Assembly: GCF_000210295.1 (NCBI RefSeq)
Contig: NC_026744.1
Span: 806,001 to 870,000 of the forward strand
Reading direction: 5' to 3'
Source: Trypanosoma brucei gambiense DAL972
Taxonomy: Eukaryota; Euglenozoa; Kinetoplastea; Trypanosomatida; Trypanosomatidae
Length of the DNA stretch: 64,000 nucleotides
Shown here: one piece after another, positions 1 to 11,238 of the stretch
Layout: every line of letters starts with the position of its first letter
Numbering within the stretch: the stretch's first letter is position 1
Notes under the pieces: model-generated
Databases searched by the model: none
Told to the model about the DNA's origin: nothing
The model's input: only the letters and a program-made list of their open reading frames with translations
Program-made: the position numbers and the translations under genes

Positions 1-2906
1 AAAGAGAAAAACAAAAAAAAAAAAAAGAACCACCTATTTTGTATAAGTGTGCGGATATGCGCGTGTCCTGTGAGTATTTATTTCCCTCTCTTCAACGTTT
101 CCCACTACTTTATTTATTCTTTTCCTCAAAAGAAAAATCAAAAACCAAAAGCAATACACACATATATAACATATACATATATATATGTATATGTATATAA
201 TGTCGCGACACATCGTTAATTATACCCATCGCTCAATCATCTCCCCGTTCATGAAGTTAATTTCTCCACCACCTCCCCAGAGACAAGCATATCCATTCAT
301 ATATAAATAAATATATATGTGCGTGCGTGTGTGTGTGTGTCTGCGCACATTATTATTATATTTATCATATTTAACTTTTCTTCTCTTTTTTTCACAGGGC
401 CTCGCATTCGCCAACACTACCCACTACTCCCTCCCTCTTTGCAGTGTCTCAAACACGTTCAAAGATAATTAAATAAATAAATGAACTTTTTTGTGCCCCT
501 ACACTTTTAACTTCCTTCTACAAACACAAACACACGTAGCCACGCAGGTATATATATATGTGTGTATATATGTGCATGGATGCATATATAAATGTAAACA
601 TACACGTCAACGTATTCGCTTTCTCCACAGAAACACAGACACACATCACCACTATCATACAGCAGCAAAATAGTTTTAAAAGTATTTAAAAGGAAAGTTT
701 ATATACACAGCCACACTTCACACAATTGAAGTATCACATCACTTTTGTTTTAATTAATTTAAATAACAACTCCTTTACACTTTTTCACTCATTTACTCAT
801 CCACTTGTTCACTCGTTTCTTTGTTGTTGTTTTTTGATTTCTTTATTTTTTTCCCCCCGTTTCTTTTACTTTTTTTCTTCGTTCCTTATATCACTCCGGA
901 ATTCTCCCTTTACCCTTTTCCCTCCATTCACTACTTAAAAGTGTGACGATTGGAGGGAAAAATAATTTTTTTTAAAAAAGGAACGGGGAATCCGTGGGAG
1001 AGACTAAAAGCGATTGAACTAATAAAAATGATGATGATAATAGTAATAATAATAATAACTGTAATTATAATAATTATTACAACTATTATAATTATAATAA
1101 TAATAAAGTGGTGTATAAATATATATATATATATAGATATAGATATATAGATATAGATATAAGTAAAACAGAAAAAAAAGACATAAAAATGAGCTACTCG
1201 GTAATGAAGAAAAGAAGCGGACTATACGTCGCGCTCATTTCACACATCACATCCGCGACATAATCGAAAATAAAAGAAAAACAAAACAAAACGAAAGAAA
1301 ATCATGAAAACGGAAAAAGGGAAAAAATGAGAAAAGGGTAAGTGATGTGCACAAAAAAAAAAATCGTGACAGCAAAAAAAAAACAAAAGAAAACAAAAGC
1401 GCACTCTTTGACTTCCTTCTGCGCATACATCATTAAGGTAAAAAAAAAAAGAGGGTAAAAATAACGAAAGAAAAACAACATCAATAACAATAAAAGTAAT
1501 AATAATAATAATAAAGAAAAAAAAAGAGATTTCAAAGGGGTCACACAAATTTGGTCACACACGTCCCTCTTCCACACCACTTGCCGCTTTTTTTTCTTTT
1601 ACTTTTTCTCGTCCCATCACTTCTCTTCTTTTTCTTTGTTTTCCTCCAAACAAAACAAAACAAAAAAAAACCTCGCCCGCACCCAATCAAACATTTAGTT
1701 TTCTTTTACCTCATGGACCTTCCCTCACACCCATCCGGAAAAAAAAAAAGCGTACACACGCAACCAAAAACGCCAAAAAAAAAAAAATGAGTAAGTAAAT
1801 AAATATAAATAAATGTAGATATAAGTATAAATATTCATATAATAAACGTGATACTTTGATTTATTCATCTACTCCTTTCAACGGCTCATTGACACGTAAC
1901 ATAAAACAAAAATTAAAAAAAACACCAACACACTACTAAATACCCATCGATCCCAATTCCTCACGTTAAGTTCCCCTCCTTCAATCATTATAATCTTAAC
2001 AGTCACAGCGCAGGGAAAATTTAAAAAAATAAAAAATAAATCAACTGCAAAAAAAAAACCGTTTCTTGTTGATACTGGCGTTGTTGTTGTTACAGTTTTC
2101 TTTTTTTTTTCCAAGGTATTGTTACTGTTGTTGCTGTTCTTTCTTTTTGATTTGGCTCCGTTTTATTCTTTTCTCATTCATCTCCTCCATTTATCTCGCA
2201 TCACACATTTTTCTCCGCTTATACGTCCTTCCTCTCTCTCCTTCACCTCTTGTTACCATTGCAGGCATCTGTTGACGATGAATTAAAATGTGAGAAACGC
2301 AAAAAGATGAAAAAGTTGAATAACAAAAGACAAAAGCATAAAGCAAAAGCAAAAGCAAAAGCAACAAAAAACAACAAAGGAAAACAAGATAGTGAAACAA
2401 TAGGTAGGACGTAGAAGCCAAATTTAGTGAAGAAAATTTGAGTGGGGAAGCACAACCTTGCATGCAAGTTAAGAGCGACAGGGTTAGATGGGGAAGGAGT
2501 AAAAAAAAACGAAAAGAACCCAGTTGAATTACATGCTTTGGAAAGTGGAAAGAGCTAGAGCAAAAAGGAAAAAAAGGAACAGATGCGTAAGAAAACAAGG
2601 AAACCGGTGAGGGAAATGATAAAAAAAACAAAAGATAAAAGCGAGCGAAGAGAGAGAGAACCGGATGGGAAGAAGAGGGAAGGGAATGGGTGAAAACAGG
2701 GGCGAAAAAGCGAAGTGGGCAAATGGTGTGGGCCGAATGTGGCACTGCCTCCGTCCACGACAATGACCGAGTTATTAATGAACATACCACACAAAAGGGA
2801 AGGGGGGGAAAAAAGCAAAGATGGAAAATAGGGAGAGAGAAAAAAGAAAACGAAGACAAAAAAGTTATAAAGAAAAAAAAACAATGGGAGGGCGCATTGC
2901 CCTGCG
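1..2906. other. Gene-free AT-rich region downstream of the WD40 gene
   Basis: No reading frame here looks like a protein; the frames present translate homopolymer and microsatellite DNA. The stretch holds alternating TA/TG tracts (about 160-200 and 317-341), ATT/AAT runs (about 1022-1107 and 1497-1514), an ATATAG tract (about 1118-1160) and AAAAGC repeats (about 2336-2363). On the plus strand, pyrimidine-rich blocks at 780-930, 1555-1640 and 2090-2264 alternate with purine-rich blocks at 1260-1540 and 2300-2900. The rightmost part is probably the 3' untranslated region of the minus-strand gene that ends at 2907. The rest may be a long intergenic region or the end of the transcription unit; the sequence alone does not decide. 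Confidence 0.6.
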
Positions 2907-5216
2907 CTACACGAAAGTCCACACCCGCGCAACGCCGTCCTGTGAAGCCGTTATAATCCGCCGCTCCACAGAATCCACGCGAATGCCACGCGAAAGTCCC
3001 TTCCACGCTTGCACATGGCCACCCAACACTTCGCCCAGCTTCCTCACATCCCAGAGATATAAATTCTCGCCCACACTACCGGCCATGTACATATCGTTTA
3101 CATGCAAACCAGTTACGTATCCTCTAAGCTTCAATGTATGTGTTATATCCGCAGTGGACGTGCTGTTCGGTGCAATACCAGCAACTGGTTTTGGTGTGCG
3201 GTAATCCCAGGACAGGATAGTACTATCAAACGAACCGGTGAAAAAGTTATTGCTGTTCCGCACCGTCAGGGCTGGAAGCTTGCGTGTGTGCGCGGCAAAC
3301 TGTACGACAGACAAACCCACATCCACATTAACAGCCATCACCGTCCCATCACTACCTCCTACGAGTGCAACGGGTTCATTCCCAAAAGCATCCACAACTT
3401 GTGCATTAGCGGGGATGGAAATCCGCATGGAAGTATTCCCACCGCCGCGGAGAAGAAGCAACTCATGTCGCAGCCCCCCGAGTAGTAAAAATGGATATTG
3501 CGAACCGAGGCTTTTTACGTACGACAGACAGTAGGCATCATTACCAAGTGAAGCCGTGTAAGATGGTGTTAGCACGACGTCCTCTCCGCAGTCCAAATCG
3601 AAGGCCCACTCAACACACGTGCCGTCTTCACAGGCAGTGGCGAAATGAAACTTGTCGTGGGAACTGAGATCCCAAATGGAACTGTCATGGACGTGGGTTT
3701 GCAACAGAGACTTACCAAATCGGTCCACAAAGTACACATTTCCCATGGAGGAGCCCACGGCAAAACGCCCGTCCTCACCAGCCACGTCTACGCATAGAAA
3801 CCTATCACCTGGTACACCCGAGAAAGTGGCGCAGAGGGCCAAACGGCCATCCGATAAATGTTCCTCCCTCACCAGTTGTGTCTCGATCACTTCACGAGGG
3901 GCGATCTCCACTACATCCACTGCAGCATTAATTCGCACACGCCGTTTGCCCCTGCCTTGGCGTCCCGGATCATCTCGGTTCTCAGAGGTTTCACCAATGG
4001 TACAAAAGGAGCCCCCAGTAACGACACGATCCCGCGTCATGGAAGCTGTCATAGTGTGTGAAAGCACTGTTAACGATGTGGAGAGGGACGACCGGACCTT
4101 CACCACCCGAGCGTGGTTTATGAGAAACCGTGGGAAGTGTGGGTGTGGTTCTAAGCATATAATGACCCTCGCCTTCGGGTTAAACCCCTCAAAGTTGCGC
4201 GCCCTTGCTTCCCTCATCAGATCCTCAAGTACGCCACAAGTGGATATGGACTTGTGAGCGTTCACCATGACGAACCATTTACCCTCCGTCATGGCGGATA
4301 CGAACTGCTCTCCAAACTCCTCCGGTCTTGTTCTCCGGCGAAGCTTCGCGCCGAGATCAACTGTCAGAACGCTAGCTCCCATCTTTGCTGCAGTGAACTC
4401 CAGCTCAGCAATTGGATTCACATCTTGGTAAACACAAATAATGCACGAACCTATTTCAACGCCATCGAGAGCAGCGGCTAAACTTCGTCGAATGGTACGT
4501 GAAGAAGATGCGGGACGGTGGCTCGACGAAGTCACCCCATTCGCGGAGTTCATGTCGGATCCCCTTCCCAAAACTTTTAGTTGCTCAAACTCCAAAAGTG
4601 ATGGCGTCAGGCCCTCGGTAATCGACCCGGCTTCCTTTCCAGGAATTTGGTTGACTTTACCGCTTAGCTCTGGTAGAGAAAAATTACTGAATGAGAAAGC
4701 CAACTGGGAGCCGCCTTCGTCATGCCCCACTTCAACTTCGTCACTGCATCTCTTCGCCACACTCGGAAATGAGATGGCGGCAGAAACGGATTCCGCCGGT
4801 GAGGACGACGCAGAAGACACCAAACTTGATGGCTTCTCCACATCGCTCTGTCGCTTGCCATTGGCGACTCGATTCCGCTGTGTCTCAGTTAGATTCTGTG
4901 GAGCAACGCTACTGGACACACCATTACACTCCACACTACCCCTCAATTCAACCCTCTCACCGTAGCAGTCAACCCTCTCGAATGCAATCAGTACTGTATT
5001 CCCCCTCCGTGAATGCAGAAGCTCCCGCAATTCACCGCTATCCGTTACCATATGACCATCCACGCCCACTATGCGTGTGCCGAAGCAAAGTTTTGACTTA
5101 ACATCCTTATCCCCATCGGAGGCATGACATTCGATACGACAGTCAGCCGAGATACCTACAGTTGCCACTAGACGTTCTACAGTTGTTACCACAATGTCCT
5201 CCGTTCCGGGTTCCAT
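2907..5216 (-). CDS. PDZ-like / dynein-AAA6-like / WD40 repeat protein
   Basis: The 769-residue protein starts at the first in-frame ATG; the open frame runs on to a TTG at 5288. Residues 40-80 resemble the second half of a PDZ domain (FGTRIVGVDGHMV, then a helix and a beta strand). Residues 100-250 are low-complexity. Residues 255-390 resemble the sixth AAA module of dynein heavy chain: NPIAELEF, then a beta strand ending in LGAKL, EGKWFVMVNAH, and PHPHFPRFLI followed by VVKV, in the order dynein uses. No Walker A is visible, and AAA6 of dynein does not bind nucleotide either. Residues 475-769 form WD40 blades, ending in ASQDGVARVWTFV. The combination suggests a flagellar or microtubule scaffold rather than a motor, but that is inference. 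The WD40 call is firm, the dynein relationship fairly firm, the PDZ call weaker. The next gene upstream is a kinesin. Confidence 0.85.
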   Translation of the reverse strand: MEPGTEDIVVTTVERLVATVGISADCRIECHASDGDKDVKSKLCFGTRIVGVDGHMVTDSGELRELLHSRRGNTVLIAFERVDCYGERVELRGSVECNGVSSSVAPQNLTETQRNRVANGKRQSDVEKPSSLVSSASSSPAESVSAAISFPSVAKRCSDEVEVGHDEGGSQLAFSFSNFSLPELSGKVNQIPGKEAGSITEGLTPSLLEFEQLKVLGRGSDMNSANGVTSSSHRPASSSRTIRRSLAAALDGVEIGSCIICVYQDVNPIAELEFTAAKMGASVLTVDLGAKLRRRTRPEEFGEQFVSAMTEGKWFVMVNAHKSISTCGVLEDLMREARARNFEGFNPKARVIICLEPHPHFPRFLINHARVVKVRSSLSTSLTVLSHTMTASMTRDRVVTGGSFCTIGETSENRDDPGRQGRGKRRVRINAAVDVVEIAPREVIETQLVREEHLSDGRLALCATFSGVPGDRFLCVDVAGEDGRFAVGSSMGNVYFVDRFGKSLLQTHVHDSSIWDLSSHDKFHFATACEDGTCVEWAFDLDCGEDVVLTPSYTASLGNDAYCLSYVKSLGSQYPFLLLGGLRHELLLLRGGGNTSMRISIPANAQVVDAFGNEPVALVGGSDGTVMAVNVDVGLSVVQFAAHTRKLPALTVRNSNNFFTGSFDSTILSWDYRTPKPVAGIAPNSTSTADITHTLKLRGYVTGLHVNDMYMAGSVGENLYLWDVRKLGEVLGGHVQAWKGLSRGIRVDSVERRIITASQDGVARVWTFV

Positions 5217-6914
5217 AGTTTCCCCAAGGCAGCAAAAACCTACGTGCAGTACGATGTTAATAAGCGAACCAGCAAGTGGGAATCGCAACGATGGTAATTA
5301 GAGGGCAGTGCTAATTTACTCTTCCCGTTTAATAATCCCCTTCCCCCAACGGCACACGCACAAATCGGCACAAATTTAGCTGCTTACGACAGCAGCACAC
5401 CTCAAGGAACACAAGTCCCACTGTCCTTTCCTCACGGGAACCACCCACAGCGGCACTCTGTCGCTCCCGCTAATAACTATTGTTGTTGTTGTTTTTGTTT
5501 TATTTTCTCACTCTCTGCTCTTCTGTTAGCCGCCTCTTTCGTTTTTCAGCCTGCTCGCCCGCGTGGTGGTAGCCAGACTGACGGGTACTTGGTGATTGGT
5601 ATGACTTACTGTTTTGATATATATAACAAAGAAAAGGGAAGGAACGATGGTCAAGTTGGGAAGAAAATGGGTGAAAAGGCCCTAAAATGGGATGAACTAA
5701 AGGAAACACACCAAGTGCCACGGCGGGGTGGGGAGAAAGACGGCTGCGGTAGTGGCAAAGGCAGTGAAAAAGAAACAACAATTTGGGAAAAGGGAGAGGA
5801 AGCGGCTTATTGGATTGCAGCAAGGTACCCTCTGCCGCTCCTACCATACTCGTTCCCACCATTTCAGCCAAACAGTGGGAAAGTAAAAAAAAAAAAAAAG
5901 AGAACTCCTCATCGCCTTTTTTGTCGCCCTTCACCACATTTGCCTTTTTTCATCTGCTGTTTCTTCTCTACAACTTTTTTTTCACCTTGTCTCCCCCCCC
6001 CCGTTTCGGGTTGTCATTTCGATCGCACAAATGTGTCCGCACGATAACGAAAGGTATTTTGAAACCTCCCACCGCCACAACATCATATTAGTTTCTTTAT
6101 TTCTTCCCTCTTTCCACCCTTCATAACACGCCTCTAAAACGAAACAAAAAGAACAGCAGGGGTCGACTCAAGACATATACAGAGATAAAAAGAACAACAA
6201 TTGCGTAGCAGGTGGGGGGAAAAAGAATAATGAGGTGGTGGGTAAAGAAAAGTGAAGTCTGGGGGGAGATGTGAAAAATAATTGAAGTAAGATGGCACAC
6301 GTACAGATCTAGTCTACTTGATTTTCCATACAAATGAAGAAACAAAGAGAGTATGCACGTAACAAAAGTTCAATGAACACTAAAGTCACGCTGAAAGGAC
6401 GAAGGACAAACCCCATCCACAAGCGGCGTATCCTTATAATGAGTGACTTGTACTTTCCCGCTTCACGGAGAACATAACCAAACAGGAGAAAAAAGATAAG
6501 AAAAAAGTGTTTACTGTTGCGCAGGTAAAGATATTCGCACGAAACGCAAAAATCTCATAACAACACCATCATCATCAACACTCGAATAGTCAAAACGCTC
6601 ATCATTCCCATCATTATGATCACAACCGCCCTCTCTGCTTTGTTTTCTGTCACCTATTACCTTAACACGTCTAAAGAAGTTAATGATATATATTTATATT
6701 TATATACTTATATATACTAAAGATACACGGTAGTTGCACCAGTACAACTGCGCTAACACGCAATAGTACTGTAAAGAGACGCGCAGTATCCCCTCCTACA
6801 AATACACGCACATACAAAAAAAAAAAGAAAACAAGCAGGTGTTGGGGCGATAAATACTGCAGAAAGGAAAACAACAATGCAAAACCTTCACATGACTTCA
6901 CAACGTGAACGAAA
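5217..6914. other. Intergenic region, kinesin 3' UTR side
   Basis: No gene is supported. The stretch should hold the 3' untranslated region of the kinesin transcript and the 5' leader of the WD40 gene. A purine-rich plus-strand block at about 5610-5820 would be a pyrimidine tract in the transcript. A run of about ten C lies at 5993-6002. Confidence 0.5.
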
Positions 6915-9503
6915 TCAACGACGGCGAGAGCGGCTACGCCCACTCTTCCCGGCGCGTTCACTACTAGGAGAAAGTGACAACCGCCACAACGCACGCTCGA
7001 CGTTAGGTCGTGTGGGTGCACCCTCCAACCGTCTGCGTGCGGCAATACCAATAACCGGTTCCTGTATCTTCGCGTTATTACGTTGCTTGCACACATCCGA
7101 AAAAGGCATGGCCTCATCATCACCGTTATTTTCTTCAATATTGATTGGAGGAGAAGAATTCGTGCGGCGCCCACTTAATGAACCCGACCGCACATATTGA
7201 GGCAGTGGGGACGACGTCCTTAGAGCAGCCCTCGCACTCCCACGAGAAACACTCGGAACATTACGTCCCAAAGCGGGACGCAACAGTTTGCTCCTCACAT
7301 CGCGCAACACACCCAACGCCCGGCGCATGCCGTCGGCCAAATTCTCGGTGCGCGGTGAGGCGCTACGTTTGGGACCCACCGGCACATTCACATCATCGCA
7401 TAACTCCTCGTCGGCGGTAGGAAATACCGTACGGGCAGTACGTGGCGTGGGACTACGTTGGTGGGCCTGACTCCCATGGCACCTCGAACGATGCGCAATG
7501 TCTAATGGGGAGGAGTCAAGTACTTCCAACAGTTGCCCTCGCATGTCCCCGGCATCCTTATCCTGACGGGATGGCGTTGCGCTATGCAACCGCACAACCG
7601 AACGGCTGGTGCGAGGAGTCTCCCTTCGCGGGCTCGCTAAAGACTCCCGAACGCGGCGGGCGCTCTCACAGCGAGCCACGTGAATGGCTTGCGACATCAA
7701 CAGCTTCTCCTCCCTTTCCAACTGGTGAATCCGTTCCTCAATCTGTGCATCCGACATGTGAGCACCTATAGGAATTGCATCTTCACTCATTTGTGGCCGT
7801 GGGGAGAGTGAGGTAGGAGTTAAAGTACCTCCTCCTGCACCCTCTGCCGCCGCTTGTACATTCGGCAGATCATCCTTGATCATATCATGTGCTACAGTGA
7901 GATCTTGAAGCTCCTCCCGCGCTTGCTCCAAGCGCTGACGCAACCGCTGGAGAGCCACCTTCTTGTCAGCAACCGGAGGGGTGGCGGGTCCTAAAGACTT
8001 GATCATGGGCACCCAGCGAGCGGCTATGCGCTCTATGCAGATGACGTGTTTATACTGTAACTGGCACCGCGCTGCTTTCTCTGAAGACAAAAGCAGTTCT
8101 AGTTGGGTTACTCGTCTTTGCCGCGCCTCATAGAGTTGATACTCCCAATTCGCCAATTCGGTGTCTCCTTCAGCATCGCGCTCCTTCACACGTGCCTCCA
8201 GACGAGCAACCTTGTTGCGGCGGCACTCAATCTCATCCTCAATTTGACGTTGCCTCTTGCCCTCCCGTTCCTCAATATCGCGGTCCTGTCGCTGCTGCTG
8301 TGTCAACTCCTCTAGTCGACTGTAAAGCGGACCGATTTGATCAATAGCCACAGAATGATCGTGCGCAATAAGAAGTCGCTGAGCATCCGCCATCGCCCGT
8401 ATGGGTTCAGAGACCTGTCCCTTAAAGCTACCCACGATAGACGAGACAGTTTTGTCGACGTACAAATAAGCATCACGCAGTCCACGTTGATAATAGGCAT
8501 CACTTAACTCATCTATCCCTCGGACAATCTCTTCCGCACCTATGCTGTATTCGTGCGCGAAAAGCGGTGGCATGTTGAGTACCATAACCGGATCGTTTTT
8601 GATTTTCATGGCTCGCTGCGTAAAGCGCAGACTAGATACCGTTTGCTCAAAATTTTCCGTAGATGGGTTAATGCAACATAGAATGAAGGTCATACCGGAC
8701 CCGCCCAGACAGTTCCGTAAAATACGGGTAAGTTTGGCATCACGGTAGGGTACATAAGTACGCTTGTCTACGATCGCATCCACCACATTACCAAGCGTTA
8801 GCAAGCTTTTGTTGATAAAGCCTCCTTCACGCAGCAGGATACCTTCTGTGTTTGCACGAGATGCGGATTCAGAACCGGCAAGATCCACTAAGTTGATTGT
8901 ACTCACTTGTCGGCTCGACCTGTGAATCTCAAATGTGAGAATCATGTGCGAGCGACTACTGTGGTCATTGAGGTTCGTTACACCGTACTTGCGGTTGCGC
9001 TCCGCGGCGCCCTGCAGCTTCGTAAAACCCTCCAGAGAATCCAATAAAACAGACTTTTTGTCGAAGTAAACCCCTCCGTCCGGCGCGTCATGAAGCGCAA
9101 GGTCACCCCGTTGAGGGTCTAACAGGTCCTTCACGGACTCATTATATATCTCCGTGAAGTAAACAAAAATTTCTGTTCCAGGGGAATTTTTCTTTAACTC
9201 AAAAAGCAACAATGCAGTTCGTGGCACAATGCCTGGGTCCGCGGCAGTTCCATTCATACTGTGCGTCTTCCCACTGCCCGTTTGACCATAGGCCATGACG
9301 GTGACATTCTTGCCGCCAAAACCGGCGTGTACTAGAGCCTCCAGACCTTGAAAGATGGTGTGGTTGCTTGTGCCACCATGGTGTACTTTGTTGTACACGT
9401 AACGCACGTCAGGGTTATTTGTACTATACAACACCGTTTCTGCGCTGGACCACACGCTAGTGGGGGCGTTTGGTCGAATGCGTACATGAACCTCAATACT
9501 CAT
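6915..9503 (-). CDS. Kinesin, N-terminal motor
   Basis: An 862-residue kinesin, which would move along or act on microtubules using ATP. The motor fills about residues 1-305: P-loop GQTGSGKT at 73-80, switch I NLNDHSSRSH at 177-186, switch II DLAGSE at 207-212, and the microtubule-facing stretch around YRDAKLTRILRNCLGGSG. All nucleotide-contacting motifs look intact. The motor begins almost at the first residue, so there is little N-terminal extension. Residues of about 375-560 are rich in charged heptads and should form coiled coil. The last 300 residues are Ser/Pro/Arg-rich and end in a basic tail (RSRSRRR). The subfamily cannot be assigned by eye. A pyrimidine tract with AG at 9550-9551 lies about 46 bases before the ATG. 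A flagellar or cytoskeletal role is likely but inferred. Confidence 0.95.
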   Translation of the reverse strand: MSIEVHVRIRPNAPTSVWSSAETVLYSTNNPDVRYVYNKVHHGGTSNHTIFQGLEALVHAGFGGKNVTVMAYGQTGSGKTHSMNGTAADPGIVPRTALLLFELKKNSPGTEIFVYFTEIYNESVKDLLDPQRGDLALHDAPDGGVYFDKKSVLLDSLEGFTKLQGAAERNRKYGVTNLNDHSSRSHMILTFEIHRSSRQVSTINLVDLAGSESASRANTEGILLREGGFINKSLLTLGNVVDAIVDKRTYVPYRDAKLTRILRNCLGGSGMTFILCCINPSTENFEQTVSSLRFTQRAMKIKNDPVMVLNMPPLFAHEYSIGAEEIVRGIDELSDAYYQRGLRDAYLYVDKTVSSIVGSFKGQVSEPIRAMADAQRLLIAHDHSVAIDQIGPLYSRLEELTQQQRQDRDIEEREGKRQRQIEDEIECRRNKVARLEARVKERDAEGDTELANWEYQLYEARQRRVTQLELLLSSEKAARCQLQYKHVICIERIAARWVPMIKSLGPATPPVADKKVALQRLRQRLEQAREELQDLTVAHDMIKDDLPNVQAAAEGAGGGTLTPTSLSPRPQMSEDAIPIGAHMSDAQIEERIHQLEREEKLLMSQAIHVARCESARRVRESLASPRRETPRTSRSVVRLHSATPSRQDKDAGDMRGQLLEVLDSSPLDIAHRSRCHGSQAHQRSPTPRTARTVFPTADEELCDDVNVPVGPKRSASPRTENLADGMRRALGVLRDVRSKLLRPALGRNVPSVSRGSARAALRTSSPLPQYVRSGSLSGRRTNSSPPINIEENNGDDEAMPFSDVCKQRNNAKIQEPVIGIAARRRLEGAPTRPNVERALWRLSLSPSSERAGKSGRSRSRRR

Positions 9504-11238
9504 CCCCTATGCTTCTCGACTGCTCTTTGCTTCTGCTTCCGGTGCTTGACTATCCGCGAACCAAAGGAGAAGAGACTGTTGCTTCGCGCGCGTAAATATT
9601 AATGACTCTTACCAATTTCTGTGGAATACAACCTCGCACCTCCTTACCACCGACAACAGTTCTACTTTTTATTTAGTCCCCTTATCTTGTCGCTCCGGTG
9701 GGTGCCTGTCCGTTCCGATGCTTACACGTTGGGAAAGTAGAAAGTACAGTTTGTGTATAAAACACCTTTTTCCTTTTACAACCACGCTTAGTGGGAAGCG
9801 GGGTCAATTTCGAGTGCGTAACGCCTCCTCAGAGCAAACTGGAACTCCTTTGTTCGCTCCGCCTCTGTTTTGTTTTTTCACTCCTTGATCTTTCTTACTT
9901 GTTTTGCTGGCTTCTGTACGTTTATCCCTTCCTCTCAATCAAACACAAAACAAACGGACGTACGCCCCCGACAGAACTCCCTTGGAACTACCCCAAAAAC
10001 GAATATAAGGGTAAATTGCGTGAAACAGAAAGAGGGAAAGAATGAGTAATAACAGCTGAATTAGTAAGCAAGAACATGACACGGCGAAATACAAACATAA
10101 ATAAAAGTACGGCATAACTCTGCGAGTTGTACTAGAGGAGAAAAACAAAATGAAGAATTTTACCAAAACGAATAAGGTCAACGACATGCGTGTGATGGTA
10201 ATGGTGGTACACGTCTACCCCACTTAGCTTCTCTGTGCACTCAGCATTGAAATAGTAAAAAACAAAAAGGAAAATACGGCAGAGACACCAAGTTGGGAGG
10301 TCAAAATACAAAGAGATAACAGAGCAGCGGCTATTAAATAGGGGATTATGGAGTCGTTTGCAAGCCACTCAATAGATGGTAAGAGGAGCGGAGTGATGAA
10401 TGCCTTTAGCCAACTAAACTATTTGACGTGCGCATTCCCATCCCTGCACACTCACCCAACAGCGTAACAACAAACTCACAGGCAGTTGTACATACAAAAT
10501 TTTGTGCATATTTAGCTTTGATTCATTTCCGTGTCTACCACACACTTCCCTCTTGTGTATTTATATCCCCATCCCTATCCCCCTTTTTTTTCTTTCCAGA
10601 ATGGCTAGGTGTAGGTACTACCACCACCATCACCCATCAATCAGTTGAATAAAAACGCGAAGTAATCAAAAACAGAACAAAAAAAGGGAGCTAGAAGGTG
10701 AGGTAAAGCATCCTAACCAAAGATAAAACATACGTAAACAGCTTACTTTTATGCCGTAATCACCACCACTACAGCCATCATTACTTCTACTTAGACTGCT
10801 TTTGCACAGCGCTCATGCAATGTCTGGCGCAGCAGTGTTTACTGGACTTTCGAATACTTCAGAAGAAAAGGGGGGAAAAAGAATATACCTTCTGTTACTC
10901 CTCTCCCATTCGGTCAGCATTTGCGGTGGGGCTATACACGAAAAAAAAACTATTTTTATTTTTATTTTTCTTCCACCGCAAATATACACACACTCACACT
11001 GCCACACAGCGCCGTGAAGGTGGCAATAAAGGATTTTACAAAAAAAAAGTAACAGCGAGAACGACAACAACAATGCATATGAAAAATGTATGGGCACCTA
11101 TTATTGCCTCCAAATACCCTTTAGCACTTATTTCCTTTTTGTTTTTCAGCTGGTGTCTTTAAAAGGTAAAAAAAAAAGGATTGTCTGTCTTTTTTTTCCT
11201 TTTCAATTTTATTTTTCAACGCAGGCACGTTCCCACAC
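9504..11238. other. Intergenic region between the RRM-like and kinesin genes
   Basis: No gene is supported. This is probably the long 3' untranslated region of the RRM-like gene plus the kinesin leader. A TTTTTA-rich tract lies at about 10951-10971, with several A and T homopolymers. Confidence 0.5.
9550..9551 (-). promoter_or_regulatory. Probable trans-splice acceptor AG of the kinesin gene
   Basis: On the minus strand the tract TCTCTTCTCCTTTGG is followed by the first good AG, 46 bases before the kinesin ATG. This matches the usual spliced-leader acceptor layout. Other AGs nearby cannot be excluded. Confidence 0.5.

Noticed and set aside
2191..3006. 271-codon minus-strand frame overlapping the end of the WD40 gene
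   Set aside because: It reads the antisense of low-complexity DNA, gives Phe/Ser/Leu runs, and overlaps a better gene in another frame.
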